Positions 52,458 through 60,447 of a stretch of DNA of 64,000 nt are shown here, piece by piece. The number at the start of each line of letters is the position of its first letter. Position 1 is the first letter of the stretch. Source of the stretch: Bacillus badius NBRC 15713 (GTDB taxonomy: Bacteria; Bacillota; Bacilli; Bacillales; Domibacillaceae); contig NZ_BCVF01000014.1 in NCBI RefSeq assembly GCF_001591605.1, positions 1 to 64,000 of the forward strand, written 5' to 3'. The position numbers and the translations under genes are program-made. The notes under the pieces are model-generated. The model searched no databases and had not been told where the DNA came from. It saw nothing but the letters and a program-made list of their open reading frames with translations.

Positions 52458-52486
52458 TTGCCAGCTCTCCTTTCCCCGTACGGGAT

Positions 52487-53875
52487 TTAGTTCGTCACTA
52501 TTTCTTGTAAGGATGTAATTAAATGGTCAATATCATCCTTCGTATGAACTTCTGTTACACAGTACAAAGCGGATTGCCCGTATTCCGGAAACTCTTTCGA
52601 TAAGTCCTTTCCTCCGAAAATCTTTTGATCTAATAATTTTTTATTAATGGTTTCCACTGAAAGCCCTGTATCATTAAAATCAATAATAAATTCTTTAAAG
52701 AAAGGGGAAGTCAACCGCGAGCCTTTCACACCCGGAAGTTTATTCAGCTGCTTAACCGCATATTGGCTATTTTGCATAATGGCTTGCCCTAACTCATACA
52801 TTCCATTCGGTCCTAACAAGGATAGATACACACCGGCCGTGATCCCCCACAATGCCGTTTGCGTCCCGACCGATTCTTTCCCTTTCTCCCGTAAAGCAAA
52901 AGAAGTTCGATCATAGGCCACATCGCCAAACCCGTATTCGCCTTCCTTCACAGTCGGCACAATGCCAAACAACCGGGAAGGGTATTCGTTGATAAATTTC
53001 TCTTCATCCCTTGTGGCGATAAACCCCGCTTGTCCGCCGCTGTAATTCATATGCATACCCAGCGGCTGCAAGTCACCGCAAACAATATCGGCACCATACT
53101 GGCTTGGCGGTGCGAGCACGCCTAAAGAAATAGGGTCTACACCAACAACAAGCAATGCTTCATTCTCCCGGGCCACCTCCGAAATTTCCGCTCCTTGGGA
53201 TTCAATAAAGCCGAGATAAGAAGGATTTTCAAAGTAAATAGCCGCCGTTTCATCAGAGATTTTTGCTTTTAAATCCTTCATATCTAGCAAACCTGTGTCC
53301 TTCTCAAAGTCTACAAAGTCAAAATCAAGCTCTGGTGATCCGTAATTCACGATAATCTTCATTCTTTCCGGCGCCACTGTGCTCGCTAACAGGATTTTCT
53401 TTCTTCCTGTGAGGCGGGCTGCCATTCTTAGAGAGGTGGCTGCTGCCTGCCCCCAATCAAATGTCGGTACGTTGACTACGTCCATATCGACGAGCTCTGC
53501 CAATAAACTTTGATACTCAAATAAGGCCTGATAGCGGCCGTGGTCCTCGTAAGGCTCTCCGGCATAGGCTGTGAGAAATTCGGATCTTTGATTTACTTCA
53601 TCGCACACAGCCGGCACAAAGTGCTGCCAGCAGCCGGCTCCCAAGAAGTTGATATATTCATCAGCACTGACATTTTTGTTCAGCAGTCCTTCTATATGAC
53701 GTCGCAGTTCATATTCTGTTAAGGCTTTAGGGATATTCATTTCATTCTTAAGATGAAGCTCTTCAGGAATACATGAGTAGAGCTCCATAACAGAAGGGAC
53801 GCCAATCTCCTTTAACATGTCTTCTTTAACCTCGGGCACCATATTCGGTATGTAAGGATGCACCTTATTTTTCAT
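52487..53875 (-). CDS. GcvPA-like decarboxylase subunit
   Basis: A 462-residue homologue of subunit 1 of two-subunit glycine dehydrogenase (GcvPA). It starts HPYIPNMVPEVKEDMLKEIG, similar to the conserved GcvPA N-terminus YIPxTxxDxxxML. It keeps FLGAGCWQHFVPAVCDEVNQ, AYAGEPYEDHGRYQALFEYQ and the mid-protein DWGQAAATSLRMAARLTGR. Housekeeping enzymes usually have TPYQPEISQG and DGATA at comparable points, so this is a divergent paralogue. It should pair with the GcvPB-like protein encoded 29 bp downstream to make a PLP-dependent amino acid decarboxylase. Second gene of the sigma-54 unit. Confidence 0.84.
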   Translation of the reverse strand: MKNKVHPYIPNMVPEVKEDMLKEIGVPSVMELYSCIPEELHLKNEMNIPKALTEYELRRHIEGLLNKNVSADEYINFLGAGCWQHFVPAVCDEVNQRSEFLTAYAGEPYEDHGRYQALFEYQSLLAELVDMDVVNVPTFDWGQAAATSLRMAARLTGRKKILLASTVAPERMKIIVNYGSPELDFDFVDFEKDTGLLDMKDLKAKISDETAAIYFENPSYLGFIESQGAEISEVARENEALLVVGVDPISLGVLAPPSQYGADIVCGDLQPLGMHMNYSGGQAGFIATRDEEKFINEYPSRLFGIVPTVKEGEYGFGDVAYDRTSFALREKGKESVGTQTALWGITAGVYLSLLGPNGMYELGQAIMQNSQYAVKQLNKLPGVKGSRLTSPFFKEFIIDFNDTGLSVETINKKLLDQKIFGGKDLSKEFPEYGQSALYCVTEVHTKDDIDHLITSLQEIVTN

Positions 53876-53904
53876 AGTAATACCTCCTAAAAAGATTTTT
53901 GTCG

Positions 53905-54684
53905 TTACGCTAAACCGCCTCCATCAACGACTAGCTCTGTCCCGGTGATCCAAGCAGACAGATCGCTGGCCAAAAACAACACGCCTTTAGCGATATCACG
54001 GGGGGTGCCGATTCTGGCTAGCGGACGGTCAGTGGCTGATCCTTTAAGAAAGTCCCCTTCATCCACTTGCAGCTGCTTTGCCTCATCCCGCAACAACGGT
54101 GTATCCGTGTCGCCTGGACATAGGCAATTTACACGGACATTTTCAGGACCATGATCAATGGCCATTGCCCTGGTTAAATTGACAACACCCGCTTTGGCTG
54201 CACAATAGGCAGCTGCTTTATCCCCTCCCTTCAACCCCCAGCCGGAACCAGTATTAATGATGCTTCCGCCGCGATCCTTGTCCATAAGAGGGATCAAATG
54301 CTTGGAGAGAAGATAGACGCCCTTCAAAGAAACATCGATCACCGCATCCCATTCTTCTTCCTCTAAGTCGACAACTGTTTTTCTTCTGATGATCCCTGCA
54401 TTATTAAAGAGCACATCGACGTGCTGATAGGTCTCTTTAATATAGTGAGCCACCTCCTCGCAATCCGATTTGCTTGTGACATTGCACCTTCTAAACTCTG
54501 CCTGAAACCCTCGCTCACGAATCTCTTGCACAGCTTGATTTCCTTTTTGTTCATCGATATCCAGAAGAAGCACGCTAGCTCCGACTTCCGCAAGCAGTTC
54601 TGCAGCTGCATATCCAATCCCTGATGCAGCTCCCGTCACAACTGCCACTTTATTCCTTAATTGAAAATAGTCTTTTTCCAACAC
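53905..54684 (-). CDS. SDR-family NAD(P)-dependent dehydrogenase
   Basis: A 259-residue classical short-chain dehydrogenase. The cofactor motif is TGAASGIG, with Asp in LLLDIDE favouring NAD(H). NNAG is present, then the catalytic Ser (INTGSGWG), and the Tyr/Lys pair in AAYCAAKAG. The end IAKGVLFLASDLSAWITG is typical. It would oxidise an alcohol, or reduce a ketone, in the pathway. It is the first gene downstream of the sigma-54 promoter. The start is GTG at 54684 (or TTG at 54681) after AAAGGAGGT. Confidence 0.9.
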   Translation of the reverse strand: MLEKDYFQLRNKVAVVTGAASGIGYAAAELLAEVGASVLLLDIDEQKGNQAVQEIRERGFQAEFRRCNVTSKSDCEEVAHYIKETYQHVDVLFNNAGIIRRKTVVDLEEEEWDAVIDVSLKGVYLLSKHLIPLMDKDRGGSIINTGSGWGLKGGDKAAAYCAAKAGVVNLTRAMAIDHGPENVRVNCLCPGDTDTPLLRDEAKQLQVDEGDFLKGSATDRPLARIGTPRDIAKGVLFLASDLSAWITGTELVVDGGGLA

Positions 54685-54715
54685 ATGACCTCCTTTATTG
54701 TTTTGCTAACTATAT

Positions 54716-54732
54716 TGCAATAAGCGTGCCAA
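54716..54732 (-). promoter_or_regulatory. Sigma-54 (-24/-12) promoter
   Basis: On the minus strand TTGGCACGCTTATTGCA matches the sigma-54 consensus TTGGCAC-N5-TTGCA at every position. It lies 32 bp before the SDR start codon. A sigma-54 activator gene begins 190 bp away in the opposite direction. B. subtilis uses SigL with RocR, BkdR, AcoR and LevR in the same way. Confidence 0.96.
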
Positions 54733-54924
54733 ATTGAGGAGACAGCAAAAATGATAGTTTTTAGCTTTTTCTCTAGTTTGGTCTTTGACAGAAATGACAA
54801 TACTTATTTGTTCATTGACAATTTTGAATTTTCGAAATTATAATCAGAAAAAGCATTCTTGGCTAAAGTGATTCACTAAAAATGATTGAAGAATCAGGCG
54901 GATTTAAAATAAGGGGGGGTTTTG

Positions 54925-56331
54925 GTGTCTTCAGTTAACGCAGTGGCCGCAGTTATTCAAACGTTTTCCGAACTTTTGCAAATCGAAATTGCTTTTTTCA
55001 ACCAAGAAGGGATGTTAACCGCCTCAACAGCAGAATACAGAAAAAGAAAAGGAAACCGGGTTCATTTGCCCTTCTTCAAAAAGTTATATAAGCACCCGAT
55101 CAGCTTTATTCAAAAGCCGGGACATATGAAGATGTGCCAAGGGTGTCATTTTCAAAAAAACTGTCCCTCCACCGTTGAAATCGTCCGCAATATCGTGGAA
55201 AACGGTAGACATTATGGGTATCTTACATTTGCCAGCTTTTCACTAGATGGACAAAACGAATTAATGGACAAGCAAAAAGAGTACAGTTATTGGATGTCAC
55301 AACTAAGCCAAACGATCATGCACATTCTTCATGCACTAGGCGACTTTCAATTAGTATCAAAAAAAGAAAAGGAAAAGACGGACTATATTCTTGGAAACAA
55401 CAAGGCATTAAATGATTTAAAGGAGCTGCTGAAGAATCTTGTCAATAGTTCTTCCTCCATTGCAATCACAGGAGAAACAGGCACTGGAAAGAGCTTACTG
55501 GCCAAGCTGATTCATGAACAAAGCATCTTCCGGAAAGGAAACTTTATCGAGATTAACTGTGCGAGCATTCCAGAAGCCTTATTTGAAAGCGAACTATTCG
55601 GTTACGAGGAAGGAGCGTTTACAGGGGCACGCAAAAAAGGCAAACCAGGTTATTTTGAACTGGCTGACAGGGGAACTCTTTTCTTGGATGAGATTGCTGA
55701 CCTTCCTTTATCTATGCAGCCCAAGCTGCTCAAAGTCCTGCAGGATGGAATCGTACAAAGAATAGGAAGCACGATTCCCAAAAAAGTAAATGTTCGCGTC
55801 ATCGCGGCAGCCAATCAATCGTTGGAGCATTTAGTAGAATCCAAGCAATTCCGCTCGGATCTCTACTACCGGTTAAACGTAATTCCTATACATTTGCCGC
55901 CTCTGCGTGAAAGAAAAGAAGATATCGCTGAGATTGTTCCCGTATTAATGGAGAGATTACAGGATAGAACAGGAAAATTCATTCAAGGCTGTGAACCGGA
56001 GTTTTTAAAAAGACTGAAGCAGCACCACTGGCCCGGAAACATTCGGGAGTTAGAAAATATTCTGGAATATAGCATGAACATGGAAAGAGGCCAGCAGCTG
56101 ACGATTTCGTCCCTGCCTAGCGCTTTCAAAGAAGCAACAGCGAGCCATCCTTACTCTCCGAATGAAAAGCAAGGATTTAAACAAATGGAGAAAGAAATGC
56201 TGATTCAAAAACTGAATCTCTATGGTTATGATCATGAAGGGAAGAAATTAGCTGCAGAAGATTTAGGAGTAAGCGTCAGAACAATCTATAGAAAAATTGG
56301 CCAATTAGACATCCCGATACCAGTTAAATAG
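54925..56331 (+). CDS. Sigma-54-dependent transcriptional activator
   Basis: A 468-residue enhancer-binding protein. An N-terminal sensor of about 140 residues that I cannot assign has hydrophobic strands and a C-x2-C-x5-C cluster (MCQGCHFQKNCPS, from about residue 71). The AAA+ domain has Walker A GETGTGKS (about 183), the sigma-54 contact loop GAFTGA (about 230), Walker B TLFLDEIADLPL and the arginine finger region SDLYYRLNVIPI. A C-terminal Fis-type HTH is AAEDLGVSVRTIYRKIGQLD. The start is GTG 54925 (or TTG 54922) after AGGGGGGG. It is divergent from, and surely controls, the sigma-54 promoter at 54716..54732. Confidence 0.95.
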   Translation: MSSVNAVAAVIQTFSELLQIEIAFFNQEGMLTASTAEYRKRKGNRVHLPFFKKLYKHPISFIQKPGHMKMCQGCHFQKNCPSTVEIVRNIVENGRHYGYLTFASFSLDGQNELMDKQKEYSYWMSQLSQTIMHILHALGDFQLVSKKEKEKTDYILGNNKALNDLKELLKNLVNSSSSIAITGETGTGKSLLAKLIHEQSIFRKGNFIEINCASIPEALFESELFGYEEGAFTGARKKGKPGYFELADRGTLFLDEIADLPLSMQPKLLKVLQDGIVQRIGSTIPKKVNVRVIAAANQSLEHLVESKQFRSDLYYRLNVIPIHLPPLRERKEDIAEIVPVLMERLQDRTGKFIQGCEPEFLKRLKQHHWPGNIRELENILEYSMNMERGQQLTISSLPSAFKEATASHPYSPNEKQGFKQMEKEMLIQKLNLYGYDHEGKKLAAEDLGVSVRTIYRKIGQLDIPIPVK

Positions 56332-56367
56332 AGTATGAAGCCGTTTCATTTTCTTCTTGAATGGTAC

Positions 56368-56414
56368 AAAAAAGTCGAAGAGTAGCGTATAATCGCGCTA
56401 CTCTTCGACTTTTT
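56368..56414. terminator. Bidirectional terminator between activator and DUF3139 gene
   Basis: AAAAAAGTCGAAGAGTAGCG pairs with CGCTACTCTTCGACTTTTT, giving about 19 bp of stem. The last codons and stop of the DUF3139 gene lie inside it. Confidence 0.92.
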
Positions 56415-56778
56415 CATCGTTCAGCTTTTCATAATCTTCATGTTTCATTGTGTCTGAATCTCCTTGTCCTGCATAACCTGCAAATGTTGCTTTTTTGTCC
56501 TTGGTTATATAGTATATATATTGATTTTCAGGTTCATCTGTATATACGACATAAGCATAATGTAATAAATAATCTTCACCGCCTAAGGGGTTATCATTGA
56601 AAAAGGTAATCTCTTTTATATCAGATTTCTGGAAAGCTCTTTCCTCATATAGGTACTCATTTAAAGCTTTTTTTGCAACTATTTCTTCATTCTTCACCCT
56701 GTGATCCCAGTAAACATAATAAACTCCTAAAGCCATCAATAATAAGATGAAAACACTGAGAAAAATTTTCTTTGCCAT
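56398..56778 (-). CDS. DUF3139 family membrane-anchored protein
   Basis: A 126-residue protein with one N-terminal membrane helix (KIFLSVFILLLMALGVYYVY) and an exposed C-terminal domain containing KNEEIVAKKALNEYLYEE and HYAYVVYTDEPENQYIYYI. This fits the small DUF3139 family of Bacillus, which has no known function. The downstream terminator overlaps its end. It is at the edge of an accessory region of small membrane proteins. Confidence 0.75.
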   Translation of the reverse strand: MAKKIFLSVFILLLMALGVYYVYWDHRVKNEEIVAKKALNEYLYEERAFQKSDIKEITFFNDNPLGGEDYLLHYAYVVYTDEPENQYIYYITKDKKATFAGYAGQGDSDTMKHEDYEKLNDEKVEE

Positions 56779-56951
56779 TTAGCTAAATCCCCTTTTAAGA
56801 TACCTTTTTACAATTATATGAAAAAATATAATGATTAGGAAGCGGAAAGCCCAAAATGGCGATCTATAGAGAGGAATGATCCTGAAAGTGCCGGTGCGCC
56901 CTATGGTGGTGGATGGTCCTACTTATAGATAGTTCCTTGTATTAATTCAAG

Positions 56952-57113
56952 TTAAAAGCTGGACCGATCAGAAATTTGATTCTCCCACTTTATCAAATAC
57001 TCTTGGATATCGTCATGATTATTTTTGATAGGATATTTCACCCTATAAGATATGATTGAAACAAGCACGGCTGCTAAAATAACAACCGTGAGTAAAGTTT
57101 TTCGTTTAGACAT
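56952..57113 (-). CDS. Small single-helix membrane protein
   Basis: A 53-residue ORF with an N-terminal membrane helix (KTLLTVVILAAVLVSIISYR) and a hydrophilic tail ending KWENQISDRSSF. AAAGGGGGG lies five or six bases before the ATG, so it is probably translated. It begins 41 bp after the DUF3885-like gene on the same strand and is likely co-transcribed with it. I do not recognise a family. Confidence 0.6.
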   Translation of the reverse strand: MSKRKTLLTVVILAAVLVSIISYRVKYPIKNNHDDIQEYLIKWENQISDRSSF

Positions 57114-57154
57114 GACGATCCCCCCTTTGATTTACATAATACTCGACATAGGCA

Positions 57155-57826
57155 TTAGAAAAGATCTCCTAGTCCATCCTCAATCCGTTTTCTATCTGCT
57201 TCTTCCACCCAATCATAGTATTGCTTATAGAGAGAGCGTATTAGGTCTGCTTCACGGGCTATCACTTCACATCCACGATCATCATATACAAAGAAAATAA
57301 TATCTTTTGTCATGTTCACAAAGAAAACATCAGGGTAATTGATGGAGTAACCTCCAAACTTTGGTTTTAAGGGAAAGTCTTCATTACTTGCTGCCTTAAG
57401 CAATTCATTGACACGTATATCTTTTCGTTTACACAGCAATGAAAATTGTTGCATCTCATATTCTGTGGATTCATCCAAATCAAACGGATAAGGGTAAGTT
57501 CTTACCTGAATACGATCTAACATACTTTTACACTTAAGAAATGACTGATAGACTTTCAATTTTTTTGTTCGCTGCTTTTTCATTTTATGCTTATAGACAT
57601 TCGTTACAAGGAACAAGTCATCATTTTGTTCAAACAATTTATTGAAAATTGCAAAGGCTTGCTTATATACAAGTTGAAACCGTTCAAGGTTAAGCCCGTC
57701 ATTTTCTTTGAACTGATAGATTTCACCGCCAAGTGAAAAGTGGATGCCTATGTCCCATTGATAATAGATACTTGGGACTAATTCAACAGACGGAAACTTT
57801 TCATGTAGATATTCTGTTATGTTCAT
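57155..57826 (-). CDS. DUF3885-like cytoplasmic protein
   Basis: A 223-residue protein with no signal or membrane helix. Features are YLHEKFPSVELVPSIYYQWD at the start, IGIHFSLGG, and DIIFFVYDDRGCEVIAREAD near the C-terminus. This resembles the DUF3885 family of Bacillus, often encoded in variable regions and of unknown function; I am not certain of the assignment. It is AT-rich compared with its chromosomal neighbours and lies upstream of a small membrane protein gene. Confidence 0.55.
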   Translation of the reverse strand: MNITEYLHEKFPSVELVPSIYYQWDIGIHFSLGGEIYQFKENDGLNLERFQLVYKQAFAIFNKLFEQNDDLFLVTNVYKHKMKKQRTKKLKVYQSFLKCKSMLDRIQVRTYPYPFDLDESTEYEMQQFSLLCKRKDIRVNELLKAASNEDFPLKPKFGGYSINYPDVFFVNMTKDIIFFVYDDRGCEVIAREADLIRSLYKQYYDWVEEADRKRIEDGLGDLF

Positions 57827-57925
57827 TTAATGATCCTCTCTTTCCCAGGCGCTGGATTAAAAATAGCTCATAAAGTTTTGAATCTGACTGCATAAAAAAG
57901 AGCAAATTTCATTTAGTACTCGCGA

Positions 57926-58092
57926 CTATTTTTCATATCTAATTAATATGGCTATCAAATTCACAAGAGCAGCTAACACTAACACAATATATATATGACT
58001 AGGTAAATTGAAAACATAGATGAGTATCGCCAAAACTATACATACAATAGTTAATTCAATATAGGCTGCTTTTCTATTTTTTTATTCTTCAT
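57926..58092 (-). pseudogene. Small two-helix membrane protein, frameshifted in poly-A
   Basis: ATG at 58092 follows AAGGGGGAT and begins MKNKK, then runs out of frame at a seven-A tract (T-tract on the plus strand at 58077-58083). One extra A would give a 55-residue protein with two helices (IELTIVCIVLAILIYVFNL and HIYIVLVLAALVNLIAILI), ending RYEK at 57926. The intact second frame and the good ribosome-binding site point to a recent one-base loss, a phase-variable tract or a sequencing error. Confidence 0.65.
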
Positions 58093-58285
58093 TATAAATC
58101 CCCCTTGTGAAATAGAGTCACTTTACGTGTATGAGTGTCCTATCGTTTTCTTTCTGTTGCTGCGTGATCATCAGCTGGACCGATCTTTATCCTCTCGAAT
58201 TTTCCATGAAAAGGCAATATTACTCTTCAACGGCAATCCTTTGTTGTTGGGTCATAGTGAAGTTCTTGATTTGAGAGGAAAATAG
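58093..58285. other. Noncoding stretch with gene remnant
   Basis: No complete gene is seen. On the minus strand a short frame PLKSNIAFSWKIREDKDRSS ends in a stop near 58170. Its last codons share the 13-mer GATCGGTCCAGCT with the end of the small gene at 56952..57113, so it may be a remnant of a related gene. Confidence 0.3.
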
Positions 58286-58325
58286 AAGAGCCTACCTGCA
58301 TTTTATTGCAGATAGGCTCTTTAAA
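58286..58325. terminator. Isolated intrinsic terminator
   Basis: AAGAGCCTACCTGCA and TGCAGATAGGCTCTT form a stem of about 14 pairs with one mismatch, followed by T. No intact gene ends just before it. Confidence 0.75.
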
Positions 58326-58431
58326 GTTGCTGAGTCTCTTACTGTCGTTTGTCTTTGCTATTGTTGTGTTATATTTATTTTTTATTTAATATATTTGAAT
58401 TCTGCACAAAATGACTTTAGTTAATTGTAAT

Positions 58432-58977
58432 CTATCCACGCCCGGTCCATAACCCATCAGAGGAAACCGCTCTATCTGCCAGCTGGCGAAACTGTCTTTT
58501 CGCTTCTTCATCCGCAAAGGCGCGCTTAGGCAGAATGTAGGCACTCATTGAGCTGAAAAACAAAAAATAATACTCTTCGTTTTCTGCTACTTTCTCAATT
58601 CCGGACCAGCTTACCTTTCTTTCCTCTACCTTGTTTTTCTCTATAAAGCCATCTTCATGAAGAGTGAATGTATGTTCACCAATCAGATTGTCATTTTTCC
58701 CTTCATTTAACGCTTTATTGACCCCGTTCTTTACATGCCAATAGAAATACCTTGGATAAAACATCATCCAAGCGACAGCAGTCAGCATAAAAACAACGGA
58801 CAGCCCGACTGAAAACTCTCCTGTAATTCCGGTAAAAATAAAAGGAAGCACCAGAAAAGCGATGGGCGGAAAGAAACGCTGCGCGAATAAAGACTTTTTG
58901 ATGGCGGCGGAATTCTTGACGTAATAAAGATTGAATGCCAAGTAATCCTCCTTTGTCAGCTCATAGCTCAGTTTCAT
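58432..58977 (-). CDS. YcxB-like membrane protein
   Basis: A 181-residue protein with two central membrane helices (RFFPPIAFLVLPFIFTGIT and SVGLSVVFMLTAVAWMMFYP) and a C-terminal soluble domain with LHEDGFIEKN, WSGIEKVAENEEYYFLFFS and YILPKRAF. This is the layout of the YcxB-like family, unknown in function. ATG at 58977 follows GGGAGGAAG. It ends near 58432 without a clear terminator. Confidence 0.78.
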   Translation of the reverse strand: MKLSYELTKEDYLAFNLYYVKNSAAIKKSLFAQRFFPPIAFLVLPFIFTGITGEFSVGLSVVFMLTAVAWMMFYPRYFYWHVKNGVNKALNEGKNDNLIGEHTFTLHEDGFIEKNKVEERKVSWSGIEKVAENEEYYFLFFSSMSAYILPKRAFADEEAKRQFRQLADRAVSSDGLWTGRG

Positions 58978-59041
58978 CCATCTTCCTCCCTCTCCTATTT
59001 ATACTTTTTAAAAGTCAAAGCAGCGTGACAAGCTGGCTATA

Positions 59042-59070
59042 CAAAAAAGGAAGGGATTAGCCCTTCCTTT
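59042..59070 (-). terminator. Stranded original terminator of tRNA-Arg
   Basis: AAAGGAAGGG and CCCTTCCTTT form a 10-bp stem, and read leftward it is followed by six T. It directly follows the tRNA-Arg 3' fragment at 59074..59110. It is therefore probably the terminator that served the tRNA before DNA was inserted. Confidence 0.75.
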
Positions 59071-59073
59071 TAC

Positions 59074-59110
59074 TTTTACGCGCCTTAGAGGATTTGAACC
59101 TCTGACCTGC
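59074..59110 (-). repeat. Attachment site: 3' fragment of tRNA-Arg
   Basis: A 37-bp sequence identical to 61245..61281, which covers the T-arm and acceptor 3' end of tRNA-Arg(CCU) plus four flanking bases. Such duplications are made when an integrase inserts an element into a tRNA 3' end. This is the displaced copy on the far side of the island. Confidence 0.88.
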
Positions 59111-59247
59111 CTATTTTAACACGCAGCTAGCTTGTAATCTACTGAATTTTTCTTTCTTTGTTACCTCCGACTTTAAAATGGATAATATCCCCGGTTTAAA
59201 ATTCCCTGTTCATAACAGATAATCGTTACGTACTCTTGATTTTTTGA

Positions 59248-59298
59248 GATTTGCATCAGAAAGGCTGGTCTAAAACGGCCATTGCCAGAGAAACAGGG
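59248..59298 (+). pseudogene. Transposase HTH remnant (IS21-like)
   Basis: One frame reads DLHQKGWSKTAIARETG, a helix-turn-helix like that near the N-terminus of IS21-type IstA transposases. A stop precedes it and the reading is lost afterwards. Only about 17 codons can be recognised. Confidence 0.35.
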
Positions 59299-59543
59299 GA
59301 TAAAATTGTGCTTTTATTAATGATTTCATTACTCACTATGTTTTTCTAGCTCTGTGGCCATACGATGCTCTATGTTAGATAGTTCATTTTAAAATTATAC
59401 CTTTTGTGAAATAGAGGGTTTTACCAATTCAATAAAGAATGTAAAACATAGGATGGGTACATCCTGTTTGTATCCCATTCAGGAAACTAACAGGTCATTG
59501 AGGACATCAAAATTTTTATTATACAATTTAAGGATGTGTTTAT

Positions 59544-60260
59544 ATGTCAGAAGTTCAAGTCATTATTGGGGTTCCCGGAAAGTGGAAAAATAGATCAGAA
59601 TTAATCCAAGCTGTTGCATCTAATGGTGATGGGTATTTAATGGCTGGTTACATTATCCATAACGCCAAAAAAGACGTAGGTTTTCAAGTGGAAGTTTATG
59701 AACACGACCCCCATTTAAAGGAGGCTTTTTCCTATGCAGGCGCCTTTCAGGAAAGCCTTTTAGATGAAATTGAACATCATACCTTCACGGTATATGTAAT
59801 AGCAAATATTAATGGAATTGAAGGTCTTAAACAAGTAGTAGATGTCGGAGCAACTTTATTAAAAGCTGGTGGTTTAGCGATAAAAATTGAAACTTCCGGA
59901 ATGGCACACACCAAAGATGAATGGTATCAACTTTTAGAAAACCAAGATTATTTTCCTCTCTATTCTCATTTTGTGACTCTCGTTGGTGATGAGGAAAGTT
60001 ATTTTTCGTGCGGAATGAAAGCCTTTGGATTACCGGATGTCATTACTCCTTCTTCAATATCACCAGAAGAAGCCGCAGATCTCCTTAATAATTTCAATCT
60101 TTATAGCATTGTTGAGCATCCTCCTTTTAAAAATGGTGAGATATTTAGTTTGGAGAAAAATTCACCTGTATACAAAATTGATTTCATCAATGAATTTAGA
60201 TACGAGGAAGAGGATGTATTCTTTAATCCATTTGGGTTAATTAATTTAATTCCAGCATAA
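59544..60260 (+). CDS. DUF4261-like cytoplasmic protein, island cargo
   Basis: A 238-residue soluble protein. It starts VQVIIGVPGKWKNRSELIQA and contains HHTFTVYVIANINGIEG, LLKAGGLAIKIETSG and a C-terminal EEEDVFFNPFGLINLIPA. I think this is a DUF4261-type protein, though I am not certain, and no function is known to me. It has no signal peptide. AAGGATG lies upstream of the ATG. It is the main intact gene of the 2.2-kb island between the tRNA-Arg duplications and is notably AT-rich. Confidence 0.6.
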   Translation: MSEVQVIIGVPGKWKNRSELIQAVASNGDGYLMAGYIIHNAKKDVGFQVEVYEHDPHLKEAFSYAGAFQESLLDEIEHHTFTVYVIANINGIEGLKQVVDVGATLLKAGGLAIKIETSGMAHTKDEWYQLLENQDYFPLYSHFVTLVGDEESYFSCGMKAFGLPDVITPSSISPEEAADLLNNFNLYSIVEHPPFKNGEIFSLEKNSPVYKIDFINEFRYEEEDVFFNPFGLINLIPA

Positions 60261-60286
60261 ATAATAGAGGTACTTATTGTACCTCT

Positions 60287-60337
60287 CAGACTGTAGACAA
60301 ACTCAATGAAAATTGAAGTTGTGGTCCGCAGTCTTTT
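60287..60337 (+). terminator. Imperfect hairpin after the DUF4261-like gene
   Basis: AGACTG and CAGTCT close an imperfect long hairpin followed by TTTTTCTTTT, consistent with a terminator. It adjoins the dispersed repeat. Confidence 0.5.
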
Positions 60338-60358
60338 TCTTTTGCTTGTAGATCGAGG

Positions 60359-60447
60359 CTGTTGATTTCCATTCCAGGCTGCTTCGCTTTCCGCGGGGCG
60401 GGAGGTGAGCCCGCAGGAGTCTTCGCGCCTTCCATTCCAATCAACAG
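60359..60447. repeat. Dispersed 89-bp repeat with terminal inverted ends
   Basis: The sequence starts CTGTTGATT and ends AATCAACAG, its exact complement, with a GC-rich centre (CCGCGGGGCGGGAGG). Its right half, with 15 bp beyond it, matches 1..50 of this window at about 80%. It has no coding content and resembles a short mobile or palindromic repeat common in Bacillus-type genomes. Confidence 0.65.
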
